The notes: generated by a model from the letters alone, not told the origin. Shown: positions 1 to 10,200, counted from the stretch's first letter. The stretch is DNA of 64,000 nt from Runella sp. MFBS21 (GCF_029433105.1 NZ_JARNTW010000003.1:558001-622000), one strand, 5' to 3'. Numbers and translations: made by a program.

Positions 1-1
1 C

Positions 2-376
2 GAAATACATTGTTTTTGGAGCAAACCCGATGCTCCCCCAGAAGAAAAAGTCAGCCCTAATTTGACCTTACATAAACTCGACGGGGTGAAGTTTTTAGAA
101 ATGATGTCACAATGTAAAGCCCTTGTGACCACAGCAGGATTTGAATCGGTATGTGAAGCCATGTATCTCGGCAAACCCGTGATGGTAGTTCCGATTCATT
201 ATGAGCAAGCTTGCAATGCGACTGATACTGAGCGCGTAGGCGGAGGAGTCGCTGCTTCGACTTTCGATCTTTCGGTTTTGATGAAATACTTACCTCATCA
301 TCAGCCTGTAGGAAGCAATTTTAGAAAATGGTGTGGAGAAGGCGAAAAGAAATGGCTAAAGCACTTTGAACTTTAA
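2..376 (+). CDS. glycosyltransferase, C-terminal part (truncated by window edge)
   Basis: The reading frame is open from the first bases and ends at 376, so only the last ~125 residues are visible. The stretch TTAGFESVCEAMYLGKPVM followed by VPIHYEQACNA resembles the C-terminal nucleotide-sugar-binding half of GT-B glycosyltransferases of the MurG/UDP-glycosyltransferase type, where G-F-E-S...E-A...G-K-P contacts the donor. TTG at 62 is internal, not a true start. Donor and acceptor cannot be deduced. A strong hairpin follows immediately. Confidence 0.75.
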   Translation, partial: EIHCFWSKPDAPPEEKVSPNLTLHKLDGVKFLEMMSQCKALVTTAGFESVCEAMYLGKPVMVVPIHYEQACNATDTERVGGGVAASTFDLSVLMKYLPHHQPVGSNFRKWCGEGEKKWLKHFEL

Positions 377-381
377 TAAAA

Positions 382-412
382 ACCACCTACCAGCCTATCG
401 CCAGTAGGTGGT
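382..412. terminator. bidirectional hairpin terminator
   Basis: A perfect 9-bp stem ACCACCTAC / GTAGGTGGT (382-390 and 404-412) with a 13-nt loop lies between two convergent genes. It has an A-rich flank on the left and a T-rich flank on the right, so it can serve both strands. Confidence 0.8.
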
Positions 413-420
413 TAGATTTT

Positions 421-819
421 TTAGCGACGGCGGCGGCGATTACCCTCTCCACGAGGACCGCGTTTTTGGCGCTCAGTGGCCTGCCATTCTTGGTATTTTT
501 TGTACTGTTCTTCACTCAAAACACTCTTCATGCTTGTCTGAAATTTTTCATTAACTCCTTTCATGCTACTGCGCATTGCCTCGCGGTCGCCAGCATTAGC
601 CTCTCTGATTTTAAGGGCTTCTTGAGTACGTGCCAATTCCAAATCATAGACTTTTTTGGTGGTAGCATCATCAAGCGTCAATGCTTGTTTCAAATCTGCC
701 AAAACGCGCTCCGCACGTTTTTCAGGATTCATCTGACCACGCTGAGCAAAGGTTGTGAATTGAGCACCAATAGCCAAAGCTACTACTAAAAGGGTGCGAA
801 TCATTTGTGTTTTTTTCAT
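421..819 (-). CDS. small secreted Spy/CpxP-like or DUF4890-like protein
   Basis: This 132-residue protein starts with a clear Sec signal peptide (MKKTQMIRTLLVVALAIGAQ, predicted cleavage after TFAQ). The mature part is helical and charged. It contains MNPEKRAERVLADLKQALTL and VLSEEQYKKYQEWQ, a repeated helix pattern seen in periplasmic LTxxQ/Spy-like and Bacteroidota DUF4890 proteins, and ends in a run of arginines. Family members are linked to envelope stress or metal sensing, but the exact role here is inference. It is convergent with the upstream glycosyltransferase. Confidence 0.7.
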   Translation of the reverse strand: MKKTQMIRTLLVVALAIGAQFTTFAQRGQMNPEKRAERVLADLKQALTLDDATTKKVYDLELARTQEALKIREANAGDREAMRSSMKGVNEKFQTSMKSVLSEEQYKKYQEWQATERQKRGPRGEGNRRRRR

Positions 820-918
820 GGTTTTCTGTTTACCGCCTTAGCGGCTGTTTTTTGTTTCGTAAGCTTTGATGTAGAAGTGATACGAAGGTTTAATGCTGCT
901 CTTATTTTTAATTAGAGC

Positions 919-1024
919 TAAGGCTTACGCAAAGTGTTGATTGTCAGTCAACCCCTTGTGAAGGTTTGAAATCTTCACAAGGTTAGTTTTTAACAAATTA
1001 GCTATTTGATTGCGTAAGCCCTTA
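919..1024. repeat. nested inverted-repeat element
   Basis: Outer arms TAAGGCTTACGCA (919-931) and its near-complement (1011-1024, one extra base) enclose a perfect 10-bp hairpin CCTTGTGAAG / CTTCACAAGG (954-963 and 973-982). The element fills the gap between two divergent genes and resembles palindromic intergenic repeats common in Cytophagales genomes. No second copy was found in this window. Confidence 0.55.
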
Positions 1025-1091
1025 ATTTTTGGCGAAACAAATTCTTTACAAAATGGTTGAATCCTACAACACCTAATTGTAAACTCAACCC

Positions 1092-1367
1092 ATGAATTTG
1101 CCCCCGCAAGACCTTGACCGCATCGTACAAATGGCGTGGGAAGACCGTACTCCCTTTGAGGCCATAGAAGCCCAATTTGGGTTGGCGGAGAAAGATGTCA
1201 TCGCGCTGATGCGTCAAGCAATGAAACGTAGTAGTTTTGAAATGTGGCGTAAACGAATGAATGGACGTAACACCAAGCACCGTTCTCTGCGAGCCCTTGA
1301 TATAGAGCGATTTCATTGCTCTCAACAGCGTAGCATCAGTGCCAACAAAATCTCTAAACGCGGATAA
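1092..1367 (+). CDS. TIGR03643/DUF2805 family protein
   Basis: A 91-residue protein with the block RIVQMAWEDRTPFEAIEAQ, then FGLAEKDVIALMRQAMK and SSFEMWRKRMNGRNTKH, which is characteristic of the TIGR03643/DUF2805 family. The helix-turn-helix-like composition suggests nucleic-acid binding, but no function is established. Family members are often found beside DUF2256 and cryptochrome/photolyase genes. DUF2256 lies two genes downstream here. The 3' end overlaps the next gene by 29 nt. Confidence 0.85.
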   Translation: MNLPPQDLDRIVQMAWEDRTPFEAIEAQFGLAEKDVIALMRQAMKRSSFEMWRKRMNGRNTKHRSLRALDIERFHCSQQRSISANKISKRG

Positions 1368-1980
1368 ATTAAGCAGCTTCAATTTGGATATACGTACTTT
1401 TGCGGGGATTGATTACGGTGCCAAAACTTCTGGCAATACTGTGATTTGTTATCATAATGGGCAAAGCCTCCTTTTTTTTGATGCTCTCAAAAAAGATGCG
1501 GATTCATTTATTTTTGAGTGGATGCACCAAAACCCCTGGGTTTCAAATCTTTTTTTGGACGCGCCCCTTTCCTTACCCGCCGTGTATTTTCAGCGTGAGG
1601 GTTTTATCAATTATCACTATCGCCACTGCGACCTTGCCTTGAAAGCCATGTCACCCCTATTTTTGGGAGGACTCACAGCCCGCGCCATGGAATTAACCCA
1701 AAAATTGCGTTCAGTTCTCAATATCCAAACCTATGAAGTTTACCCAAAAGCATTGGCTCAATTATGGCTAGGAAATAGCTATCACAAAAAACTTTCAGTT
1801 GTCGAAATGACGCAATTAGGTAAAATTTTAATCCAAAAACATCCTTCTCTACATCTAGCCCAATCCCCTCATAATCAGCACCAATTCGATGCTTTGTTGG
1901 CTTGGTTGTCGGGTTATCGCTTTATGAGTAATCAGCACCTGACTTTTGGAAAAGCCGAAGAAGGTCTCATTATTGTTTAA
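1339..1980 (+). CDS. DUF429 family predicted nuclease
   Basis: A 213-residue protein with [19 protein letters not shown] near the N-terminus (RNase H-like beta strand with a conserved Asp) and FLDAPLSLP in the middle. Together these are the signature of the DUF429 (COG2410-like) superfamily of predicted nucleases. The longest frame starts with GTG at 1339, inside the upstream gene. TTG at 1384 is an alternative that still keeps the whole domain. The stop at 1980 lies one base before the DUF2256 start, so the three genes form one unit. Substrate unknown. Confidence 0.75.
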   Translation: MPTKSLNADKLSSFNLDIRTFAGIDYGAKTSGNTVICYHNGQSLLFFDALKKDADSFIFEWMHQNPWVSNLFLDAPLSLPAVYFQREGFINYHYRHCDLALKAMSPLFLGGLTARAMELTQKLRSVLNIQTYEVYPKALAQLWLGNSYHKKLSVVEMTQLGKILIQKHPSLHLAQSPHNQHQFDALLAWLSGYRFMSNQHLTFGKAEEGLIIV

Positions 1981-1981
1981 T

Positions 1982-2139
1982 ATGAAAAATGTAAAAAAAG
2001 AGAATTTACCTCAAAAGGTATGTACCGTTTGTGGCAGGCCTTTTGTGTGGCGCAAAAAATGGGAAAAGTCTGGGAAGAAGTAAAATATTGTAGTGACCGC
2101 TGTCGCCAAAATCGGGCAAGTATAGGAAAATCGATTTGA
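1982..2139 (+). pseudogene. DUF2256 family zinc-ribbon-like protein, frameshifted
   Basis: Read from ATG at 1982 this gives a short peptide with [19 protein letters not shown], then stops at 2081-2083. The neighbouring frame continues from 2068 as [18 protein letters not shown] and stops at 2137-2139. Joined by a one-base shift near the AAAAG at 2064-2068, the two halves reconstruct a complete DUF2256 protein with its four cysteines (CxxC and CxxxC). The shift is a missing base, or equivalently a -1 slip. It may be a real mutation, a homopolymer sequencing error or recoding. DUF2256 function is unknown. Confidence 0.75.
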
Positions 2140-2174
2140 GCGCTGTTTATTATAAACAACGCCCAAACCGATTT
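2128..2174. terminator. long imperfect hairpin between convergent genes
   Basis: AAATCG, TTTG, GCG and TGTTTA on the left pair with TAAACA, CGC, CAAA and CGATTT on the right around the loop TTA (2150-2152). Only single-base mismatches separate the blocks. The hairpin overlaps the end of the DUF2256 gene and precedes the stop of the convergent cytochrome gene. Confidence 0.55.
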
Positions 2175-2181
2175 AATCATG

Positions 2182-5100
2182 TTAACGCATAATGAGTCTT
2201 GTTTGAGCGGGAGAAGTATCGGCCTCTTGCAACTGAATACTTAATGAATTGGCAGAGTTTGTAGCACGGTCAATCGCCAACGTAATCGTATGTACACCTT
2301 GCGGCAATTCGGTCACAATCCCGTATTGTCCTATTTTCAAAGGTTTAGTCCCTGCCCATGCGCTTACGCCATCGGTTGAGTTGAAAGAAAAATTCACATT
2401 TCCTTTGTTGAGTACTTCAATGTCAAATTTCACAAAACTGTATTTTTTTGTCGCATTGACTTCCACAATCGGCAGTTCGTTCAAGGGCAAATCTCCTGCT
2501 ACTTTGCTGTAAGCTGGCAATAAAGACAGTTTGGCATTGTCTTTAGCCACATAATTTACGCCTTCTTCTTTGAGTTTGCGTGTTAATTCTTTGGCGGCAA
2601 AGACGGTTTCCCAATGACGAACAAAGCGGGTATTGGGCACACGAAACTTACCCGATTCTCCTAGTTTTGAAAGAAAACTAATAAGGTTGATAAAATCTTG
2701 TTTGTCCAAGTCGGCAGTAAGGCCTGCGGGCATGAGCGAGCCCGGAACTTTTTCCATTAGTTCCATTTGGCTTTTGGGAATTGATACTTTTTTACCCAAC
2801 ACATCACGAATCACTACCTCCGACGTCCCTTCGCTCACTAAGTAGCCCATCATTTCACTACCGTCTTTTTTCACGACTCGCTTCAAGTCATAACCCTCTT
2901 TGATAGATTCGTTAGGAGCTAAAATCGAACGGATGATAGTCTCTACGGGCGAGCTAGTACCCAAACTGCTCAAATCAGGCCCAATAGCACCACCAGCGCC
3001 ACCAATAGCATGACAAGATTGGCAATTGGTGGAAGTTTTACGAAAGATTAATTCACCTTTTTCAGGGTCGCCCGATTCTTTGATCGTTTTGGCTAAAGAT
3101 GCCAACTCCTGCTTGTTGAGTTCTTGCGGCATACGTTCTGGAGGCAATGTACCTCCCGAAGCCTCCAACCCTTGCTTGAGAAGTACGACTTCTGCGTCTT
3201 TTTGGCGGTTAGCATTCACCTGCCGTTGTACTATTCGGCGTCCTACTTTGGCAAACTCTTCAGGAATTTTTTGATTGGATAAAGTTTCACCCAATGCTTT
3301 CATGGCTTGTTTGTTAGCCACAAAAGCCTGAAATAAATCAGACACATCAGTACCAGCAGGTAAGTTTCTCAAAACCCCTACTCCTACTTGTGCGGCTTCA
3401 TTGGCATCCGTAGAGACCAATTGCGCAGCGGCCAAGAGTCGCAACTCAGGTGTATTTTTTGCAGTGGTCATTTCAAGGAGCATCGCTTTGGCATTTGGAT
3501 TCATATTGGCTAATGAAGCCAATGCCGTCTTCTTGATATTTTTTTCACCCGTTTGTACCAAAGTCGTCAGTTGCGGTTTCAAATCTTCCAATTTCCACAA
3601 TCCAACCAGTCGAATGGCACTTAGGGCTACTGCTTCGTCGGAATGATTGATAAAGGTAGCAATGCGACTAAGGTTTTGAGTAGGTTTTATTTGCCGCTGT
3701 TTTGCCGCATCTTCAAGTCCTGCGAGTTGTGCGAGTATGGTTGAATTATTGGGGGTTTTAGTTGCTTTATCAAGCAATATTTCGATTTCTATCTCTCCTC
3801 CTCTTTTAGCTATTACTCCAATCACATCCTTTTCGTAGCTTTCTGGTACTTTGCCTTGGGCATATAGCTGTGCCAAGCGTGCGGTAGCTTCGGGGCTATT
3901 TACTGATTTGAGGGCATAAACTGTTTTTTTATCATCTCCCAAAAACGAAGGTTCTGTTTTTACGCGCTTGGCCCAAGCAGGTTCAAGTTCACGGACGGTC
4001 TGCCAAAGAGCAAAATCCAAAAATTCGTCCATTGGAGCATCCAATACCGTCAGCGCTGTACGAGCCGATTCGGCTGTGGGAAGTTTTCTTAAAGCAATTA
4101 CCGCTTCTAAGCGTACTTGTGCGTGAGGGTCAGCCACGGCTTTGGTGAGCAAAGCTTCTGGCTTCGAAATTTTATTATACCAAAATCCAAGCGCACGAAG
4201 AGCCGCTGCCCGTGCTTGATGATTTTTGGCATTGAGCAGATTCAAAAGGAGTTTTTCGTTGACCACCTCTAGTGATTGATATACCCACAGTGCTTCCAAC
4301 AACTGATGTTCATAATTAGCATCTTGCGGGTTAAGTCCAGCTACCCATTTTTCGAGAGAAGGCACTACTTTGGCAGCACCATGTCCCTTAAGTATTTGTT
4401 TGGCTTGTCCACGCGTCCAATCTTCGGGCGATTTGAGTGCGCTCAGTAGTTCGTCGATAGAAGCTTTCGATAGTTTAGGAGTTTTGACCAAGGGGCGATT
4501 TTTGGCTGTAATGCGCCAAATACGACCATGCTGTTGGTCACGGCGAGGGTCATAAAAATCCACTTCGCCATGTTGGATGATAGGGTTATACCAATCTGCC
4601 ACATAAATAGCCCCATCAGGCCCTACCGAAATATCTACGGGACGAAAGGCTACGTGGTCGGTCCAGAGTAGGTCTTCGGCTTGTTTAGATACATATCCGC
4701 TACCCTGTTCTTCTAGTCTAAATCGATTGACACGATTGGCGCGGAAGTCGTTCGTAATCAAGCTTCCTGCCCATGCTTCTGGCAAATGCCGTCCCGATAC
4801 AATATCCAAACCACAATGTTTGGGCTGACCTGGATTCAATCCCCGAATAATTCTTTCGGCTTTAGGGGCGGTTACGAAAGTGGCACCCGGAAAAGCGAAA
4901 TTGATACCTTCTCCACCCGCTCCGTCGGTAAGGAATGATTGCCCCCAACGGTCAAAAATCAGCCCCCAAGGATTGATAAGTCCCCGTGCATAAATATCCA
5001 AATCAAGAGTCTGTGGATTGAGCTGCCATACGCCTCCCCCTTCTAGTCGTTTGATACCAGCAGGCGTTTCGATGTGGCTATAGATATAAATCGATTGGTT

Positions 5101-5667
5101 GAAATAAAGTTGGCTTTCGGGTCCCCACCGAAACGTATGAATTAAATGGTGCGTATCGCCTGTCCCAAAGCCCGTCAGTACTTGTTTACGTTTGTCGGCC
5201 TTACCGTCTCCATCGGTATCAGACAAAAAAAGAATTTCGGTAGAGTTAGCCACATATACCCCGCCATCACCCGGTAAAATTCCCGTAGGCGTCAACAACC
5301 CTTCCGCAAAAATGGTTGATTTATCAGCTTTTCCGTCGCCGTCGGTATCTTCAAGAACATAGATCTTGTCGTTGGATACATCACCCGTTTTCAAATGAGG
5401 ATAGGTGGTACTACTCACTACCCACAAACGCCCGTCGGCGTCCCAATTCATCTGAATCGGCTTCACCAACATCGGTTCGGCAGCAAAAAGCGTCACTTCC
5501 AAACCTTCCGCCGTTTTGAAGGAATCAAGCTCTTTTTGCGGGTCAGGATTCTCTTTTCGATCATCAAGATTGGCCGAAGAAGTAATCAGAAACATGAGCG
5601 GAATGCTAATGACTTTGGCGCACAGTTTTAAAAATTTGGTAGATATTGTCAATGTATTTTTTCTCAT
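2182..5667 (-). CDS. PVC-type heme-binding CxxCH protein (membrane-bound dehydrogenase-like, HEAT repeats)
   Basis: A large secreted protein. ATG at 5667 is the preferred start because the longer frame begins with TTG at 5697. Numbering from the longer frame, a signal-like segment (about 22-41) is followed by a beta-propeller (about 60-410) carrying two DTDGDGKADK calcium-type loops (117-126, 160-169). Alpha-helical HEAT-like repeats (about 415-840) come next, then a cytochrome c heme site C892-QS-C895-H896 (TIGR02603-like). A C-terminal beta domain closes the protein. The family (TIGR02604) is thought to act as periplasmic dehydrogenases in carbohydrate catabolism. The SGNH hydrolase gene lies immediately upstream in the same direction. 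Confidence 0.85.
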   Translation of the reverse strand: MRKNTLTISTKFLKLCAKVISIPLMFLITSSANLDDRKENPDPQKELDSFKTAEGLEVTLFAAEPMLVKPIQMNWDADGRLWVVSSTTYPHLKTGDVSNDKIYVLEDTDGDGKADKSTIFAEGLLTPTGILPGDGGVYVANSTEILFLSDTDGDGKADKRKQVLTGFGTGDTHHLIHTFRWGPESQLYFNQSIYIYSHIETPAGIKRLEGGGVWQLNPQTLDLDIYARGLINPWGLIFDRWGQSFLTDGAGGEGINFAFPGATFVTAPKAERIIRGLNPGQPKHCGLDIVSGRHLPEAWAGSLITNDFRANRVNRFRLEEQGSGYVSKQAEDLLWTDHVAFRPVDISVGPDGAIYVADWYNPIIQHGEVDFYDPRRDQQHGRIWRITAKNRPLVKTPKLSKASIDELLSALKSPEDWTRGQAKQILKGHGAAKVVPSLEKWVAGLNPQDANYEHQLLEALWVYQSLEVVNEKLLLNLLNAKNHQARAAALRALGFWYNKISKPEALLTKAVADPHAQVRLEAVIALRKLPTAESARTALTVLDAPMDEFLDFALWQTVRELEPAWAKRVKTEPSFLGDDKKTVYALKSVNSPEATARLAQLYAQGKVPESYEKDVIGVIAKRGGEIEIEILLDKATKTPNNSTILAQLAGLEDAAKQRQIKPTQNLSRIATFINHSDEAVALSAIRLVGLWKLEDLKPQLTTLVQTGEKNIKKTALASLANMNPNAKAMLLEMTTAKNTPELRLLAAAQLVSTDANEAAQVGVGVLRNLPAGTDVSDLFQAFVANKQAMKALGETLSNQKIPEEFAKVGRRIVQRQVNANRQKDAEVVLLKQGLEASGGTLPPERMPQELNKQELASLAKTIKESGDPEKGELIFRKTSTNCQSCHAIGGAGGAIGPDLSSLGTSSPVETIIRSILAPNESIKEGYDLKRVVKKDGSEMMGYLVSEGTSEVVIRDVLGKKVSIPKSQMELMEKVPGSLMPAGLTADLDKQDFINLISFLSKLGESGKFRVPNTRFVRHWETVFAAKELTRKLKEEGVNYVAKDNAKLSLLPAYSKVAGDLPLNELPIVEVNATKKYSFVKFDIEVLNKGNVNFSFNSTDGVSAWAGTKPLKIGQYGIVTELPQGVHTITLAIDRATNSANSLSIQLQEADTSPAQTRLIMR

Positions 5668-5701
5668 TCCAGTAAAATCTTTTATCAAATCAATCAATTT
5701 T

Positions 5702-6961
5702 TCACTTCAAAAGTATCAATCCATAAGTATGCGGTTTAGGAGCGCACACCAACGAAATCTGACTTTCTATCCATCTGATAATGTGGTTTAAATCTTCTAA
5801 GCCTTGAACATGACGCCCTTGCTCGTACTTCCTAAATCCAATGATATAAGTACGATTCAAAGGGCGATATTGTTGGAAAAACAAACCGTTTTTTTGGATA
5901 ATTAACTCTCGCAATTTCTGGGCTTGTTCGAGCGAAGGTGTATGCTTAATTACTATCCCCTTTTCCCATTCCTTAGCCGAAGCAGCCATTACCTGCATAC
6001 TATCAACAGTCAACGCATAAATCCCTTTTTTTAGACCCGCTATTTTTACGGTCAATGCTTTATCATCTTTTTGCAACGTGGGAAGAGGCAAGGGCAAAAT
6101 AGGCTCTTCTACGTCAAAACTCAAGCTGCCCTGTTTGGCATCCCAACTGCCTTTTTGCACAGGTGGTGTAGTTTCAACTCCATTTTTATTCAAATTGATT
6201 TCAAGCAAATGAGGGCGTGCTGCATACCCAAGCCCTTTTTCAAGAGCCACGGCCAAGTGATAATATCCTAATTCATTGAGATGCACGTTGTTGTCAGAGA
6301 TGTGTTCTTTTTTACTAATTTCTTGGAGAGGCTTAAATACATCCACGTATTTGGCGTTTCGCTTGGCAGCAGTGGTAGCGATTGTAGAAGCATATAGTTC
6401 AAGACTTGTATTGCGTTGAGCTAGTTTTTCGGGAGAAGGCGCCCCAAACTGCGGAATGGGTGACAACAAAACAGCCTTAGCTCCCAATTCTTGAATTTTA
6501 TCCAATAATTTGTTTAAGCCTTCCGTAAATCTTGGAAGTCCTGCTTCCCCTTCTTGTGATTCAATCCCACCATAAGCCACGACCACTACGGTGGGGTTGG
6601 CTTTGGTGAGTTGTTCCATCAACAATTCATAGGGCGTAGGCGGATTGGTATAGTAGCTGCGCGCATCACCCCATACGGTATCGCCAATCCAACCGATATT
6701 TCGGAAAGTGATGTTTTTGGCAGGCCACCTACTTGTAAGCGCAAATTCTAAATACCCAAAAGGCAAATCATTCTCAAAAAGGGAGTTTCCCACAAAAACC
6801 ACTCGGTCGCCATCTTGAAGCTTCAAGGATTCATTAGTAGGGTTTTGAGAAAATAAAGGGAAACTAAAAAGAAAAAATAAAAGAGAGACAGAAGCACGAA
6901 AAGCTTTGTTTGTGCTTGAGTAGTGTTGTTTTGAAGTTATCACAACCAAAATAATTATCAA
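5702..6961 (-). CDS. SGNH/GDSL hydrolase family protein
   Basis: A secreted esterase-type protein with a hydrophobic N-terminus (KAFRASVSLLFFLFSF...SQ). Block I is VVFVGNSLFE with Ser60 in place of the usual GDS context. A Gly-containing block III (AYGGIES) follows, and SDNNVHLNELGY supplies Asp223 and His227 of block V. SGNH enzymes deacylate carbohydrates or lipids; the substrate is unknown. The longest frame begins at TTG 6961, and GTG at 6943 is another possible start. It is probably co-transcribed with the PVC-type cytochrome gene, a pairing also common in planctomycetes. Confidence 0.82.
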   Translation of the reverse strand: MIIILVVITSKQHYSSTNKAFRASVSLLFFLFSFPLFSQNPTNESLKLQDGDRVVFVGNSLFENDLPFGYLEFALTSRWPAKNITFRNIGWIGDTVWGDARSYYTNPPTPYELLMEQLTKANPTVVVVAYGGIESQEGEAGLPRFTEGLNKLLDKIQELGAKAVLLSPIPQFGAPSPEKLAQRNTSLELYASTIATTAAKRNAKYVDVFKPLQEISKKEHISDNNVHLNELGYYHLAVALEKGLGYAARPHLLEINLNKNGVETTPPVQKGSWDAKQGSLSFDVEEPILPLPLPTLQKDDKALTVKIAGLKKGIYALTVDSMQVMAASAKEWEKGIVIKHTPSLEQAQKLRELIIQKNGLFFQQYRPLNRTYIIGFRKYEQGRHVQGLEDLNHIIRWIESQISLVCAPKPHTYGLILLK

Positions 6962-7205
6962 AAATTTAAGGGATTAGCAAATAAGCCGTTTGTAATACTT
7001 TCATTAAAAGAAAAAATACCATTAATTCTCACTATACATCCGAAATATTAAGGTTATTCTCCCAAAATGGCAGGCCGCTAAAACAATCTTCTTTATTTCA
7101 TGTTTCTTCTACCAACTATTAAGTTTATCCCTCAATTTGCGTTATTATCAGAATCTTTTGAAGAGTTGTCTACTTTTTGCATCATTTTTGCGTTAACTTT
7201 ATACG

Positions 7206-7213
7206 TAACTTTG
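7206..7213 (+). promoter_or_regulatory. candidate -7 box TAACTTTG
   Basis: TAACTTTG matches the Bacteroidota -7 consensus TAnnTTTG and lies 44 nt before the DUF4175 start. TTTG at 7187-7190 could be the -33 element, but the 15-nt spacing is short. The rest of the 296-nt gap (6962-7257) shows nothing else clear. Confidence 0.4.
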
Positions 7214-7257
7214 GAAAAAGTGGGATTCCTATCTAACACCAGCCAAAACATTACTAT

Positions 7258-10200
7258 ATGAGAACCCAAACCCTTTCCGTACTGCTGGAGCGCATTGGTG
7301 AGTACAAGCGGAAATTTTATCTAAATCAACTCGTCAAAGGTGTCATTTTTGCCGTAGCTTTTGTGCTATCGGCCTATCTCTTTGTCAACACGCTTGAGTA
7401 CTTTGGGCGTTTTAGTTCCACGGTACGAGCCACGTTATTTTTCGGTTTTTTAGGCATTTTAGGTTATGCCATTGTGCGGTGGGTAGTCATTCCATTGATA
7501 CATTTATATGGCCTACGCAAATCTATCAGTGATGAAGAAGCAGCCGCTCAAATCGGCAATTTTTTCCCAGAGATTGGAGATAAACTTATCAATACCCTTC
7601 AGCTAAGAAATTTATCTGGAATACAAACAGATCTTATTGAGGCCAGCATTCAGCAAAAATCAAGCCAATTGATGATAGTACGGTTTTCGGACGCCATCAA
7701 AATCGACCAAAATCGCCGCTACCTCAAATATGCCGCTTATCCCTTAGCGGCGATTGCAATGGTGCTTTTGATCAATCCCCGCTTTTTTGCAAGCAGCTCA
7801 GACCGTATTATTCATTTTGAAAAAGAATATACCGATGCGCCATTTACATTCAAACTAGAAAATCCGAATCTGAAAGCCTTTCGTAACGAAGACTTCAAAT
7901 TAGAATTGTCGCTGGCAGGTGGAGCACTTCCAGAAGCGGTATATGTGGTGCACAACAAAGCCAAATTTAAGCTCGACCCCGAAAGCACCGATTCTTACTC
8001 GTATACTTTCAAAAATGTCCAGCGCCCTATTGAGTTTTATTTTGAAGCTGCAGGCTATAAATCAAGCACTTACAAACTCACTTTGGCCGAACGCCCCAGC
8101 CTATTGTCTTTTGATGTAACACTGCGCTACCCAGCCTATTTGGGAAAACCTGCCGAACAGCTGAGCAATGTAGGAAACTTGACGGTACCTGAAGGGACCG
8201 TTATTACTTGGGATTTTAATACCAACGCCACCAAAGAAATGGCACTGCTATTTGAAGGTGACAAAAATCTATACCCAGCCGAAAGTAAGCTTACAGGAGG
8301 ATATGAGTTCCAAAAAAGCGCCAGACGCTCGGGAAATTATGAAATAAAACTCAAAAATGAAGAATCAGGAAATCGCGAAAAAATCAGCTATTTCCTCAAC
8401 GTCATCAATGACAAATACCCAACCCTTACCCTCGAAAACTACCAAGACACTACTTTGTACAATTACTTTATGCTTGGGGGTAATATCGCCGATGACTATG
8501 GCTTTTCAAACCTAAGGGTATTCTACAACTTACGCCGCAAAGGTGATAAAACCGACGAAAAGAAGGTAGTTTATAAAGGATTCGCGATTCCTTTCAATAA
8601 ATCAACTACCAACCAGACTTTTTACTTCCAATGGTACGTCGATAGTCTTCGTCTTACCCCAGGCGACCGTATCGAGTACTATGTACAAGTATGGGACAAT
8701 GATGGTATCAACGGACCAAAATCAGCCAAATCACGCATGATAGATTTTGCGGTACCATCTAAAGAAGAAGTAAGGGCCGAAGCCGAAAAATCTGCGGAAA
8801 AAACTGCATCCCAAATCAATAAGACCCTCCAAAAAGCCAAAACTTTGCAAAAAGAATTGGAAAAACTAGACCAACGTCTCAAAACCGACCGCGACTTAGA
8901 TTTCCAAGACAAAAAACAAATAGAGGACTTGCTTAAAAAGCGCGATGAGCTCATGAACGACATGAAGAGCATGCAAGAGCAAGCTCAAGCTGCCCAAGAA
9001 AAACAAGACCGTTTTGCGGAGCAAAGCCCCGAAATGAAACAAAAAATGGAGCAATTGCAGAAATTGATGAAAGAATTGCTCGATCCCGAAACTCAAAAGC
9101 TGTATGAACAACTCGAAAAACTCCTCCAACAGCAACAGCAGGATGAGAAAATACAGGAGTTGATGAACAAACTCAAAAACAAAGAATTCAATGCCCAAAA
9201 AGAAATCGAAAAGGCATTGGAGATGTTTAAGCAACTTCAGCTTCAACAAAAAGCCGAGCAAATTCAGAAGGATTTGAAAGAAATGGCTGATAAAGAAGAA
9301 AAACTCGCCGAAAAAACCGAACAACTCGCCAAAGAACAAGAAAAAGAACAGAAAGGTAAAGACTCTGAAAATAAAGATCAGAAAAACAACCAAGATAAAA
9401 AAGGCAAAGACCAAGACAACAAAGATCAAAAAGACGGTAAAGACCAAGATAAAAAAGACCAAAAAGGAAACGAACAGCAAGACAAAAACGCTCAGCAAGA
9501 AGAACTTAAGAAAGAGCAAGAAGAGCTAAACAAAGAGTTTGAAGAAACAAAAAAAGACATTGAAGAACTCGAAAAACTCAATGAGCAGCTGGACAATAAG
9601 CAGGAAATGGATACCGGCAAAGAACAACAGCAGGAGGTTGATAAACAGCAAGAAAATAGCTCAAAACAACTAGAACAAAAGCAAAACAAAAACGCCTCTC
9701 AATCGCAGAAAAAAGCAGCAAAATCGATGCGCCAAATGGCTCAGCAAATGCAAGAGTCGATGGAAAGTGCCGAAATGGAAGAAATGAGCGAAAACATGGA
9801 CAACCTGCGCGATATCCTCGAAAACCTGATTCATTTGTCGTTTGACCAAGAACGCGTGATGAAAGACTTCAGAGGAGTTAATCTCCAAGACCCTCGCTTT
9901 GTTAAACTTGCCCAAGAGCAGCTCAAACTCCAAGATGATGCCAAGGTGATTGAAGATAGTCTATATGCACTAGCGAAGCGTGTGATGCAAATTCAAACGT
10001 TTGTAACGCGAGAATTGAACGACATGAAGTTTCACATGAATGAGAGTACTCGCTATATTCGGGAGCGCCGCCTCAACATGGCCACTAGCAAGCAGCAATT
10101 TGCGATGACTTCTATCAACAATCTATCGCTCATGCTAAGTCAAACCTTGGAACAAATGCAAGCTGCTATGATGGCAATGAGTAGCCCTGGACAAGGCAAG

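Noticed and set aside
2061-2067. Slippery heptamer GGGAAAA in the DUF2256 gene
   Set aside because: The zero-frame codons do not align with the X-XXY-YYZ rule, so it was not proposed as programmed frameshifting.
8896-9519. Long minus-strand open frame (207 codons) opposite DUF4175
   Set aside because: It is antisense to the Q/K/E-rich coiled coil; its Phe/Leu-rich protein is the expected complement of that codon composition.
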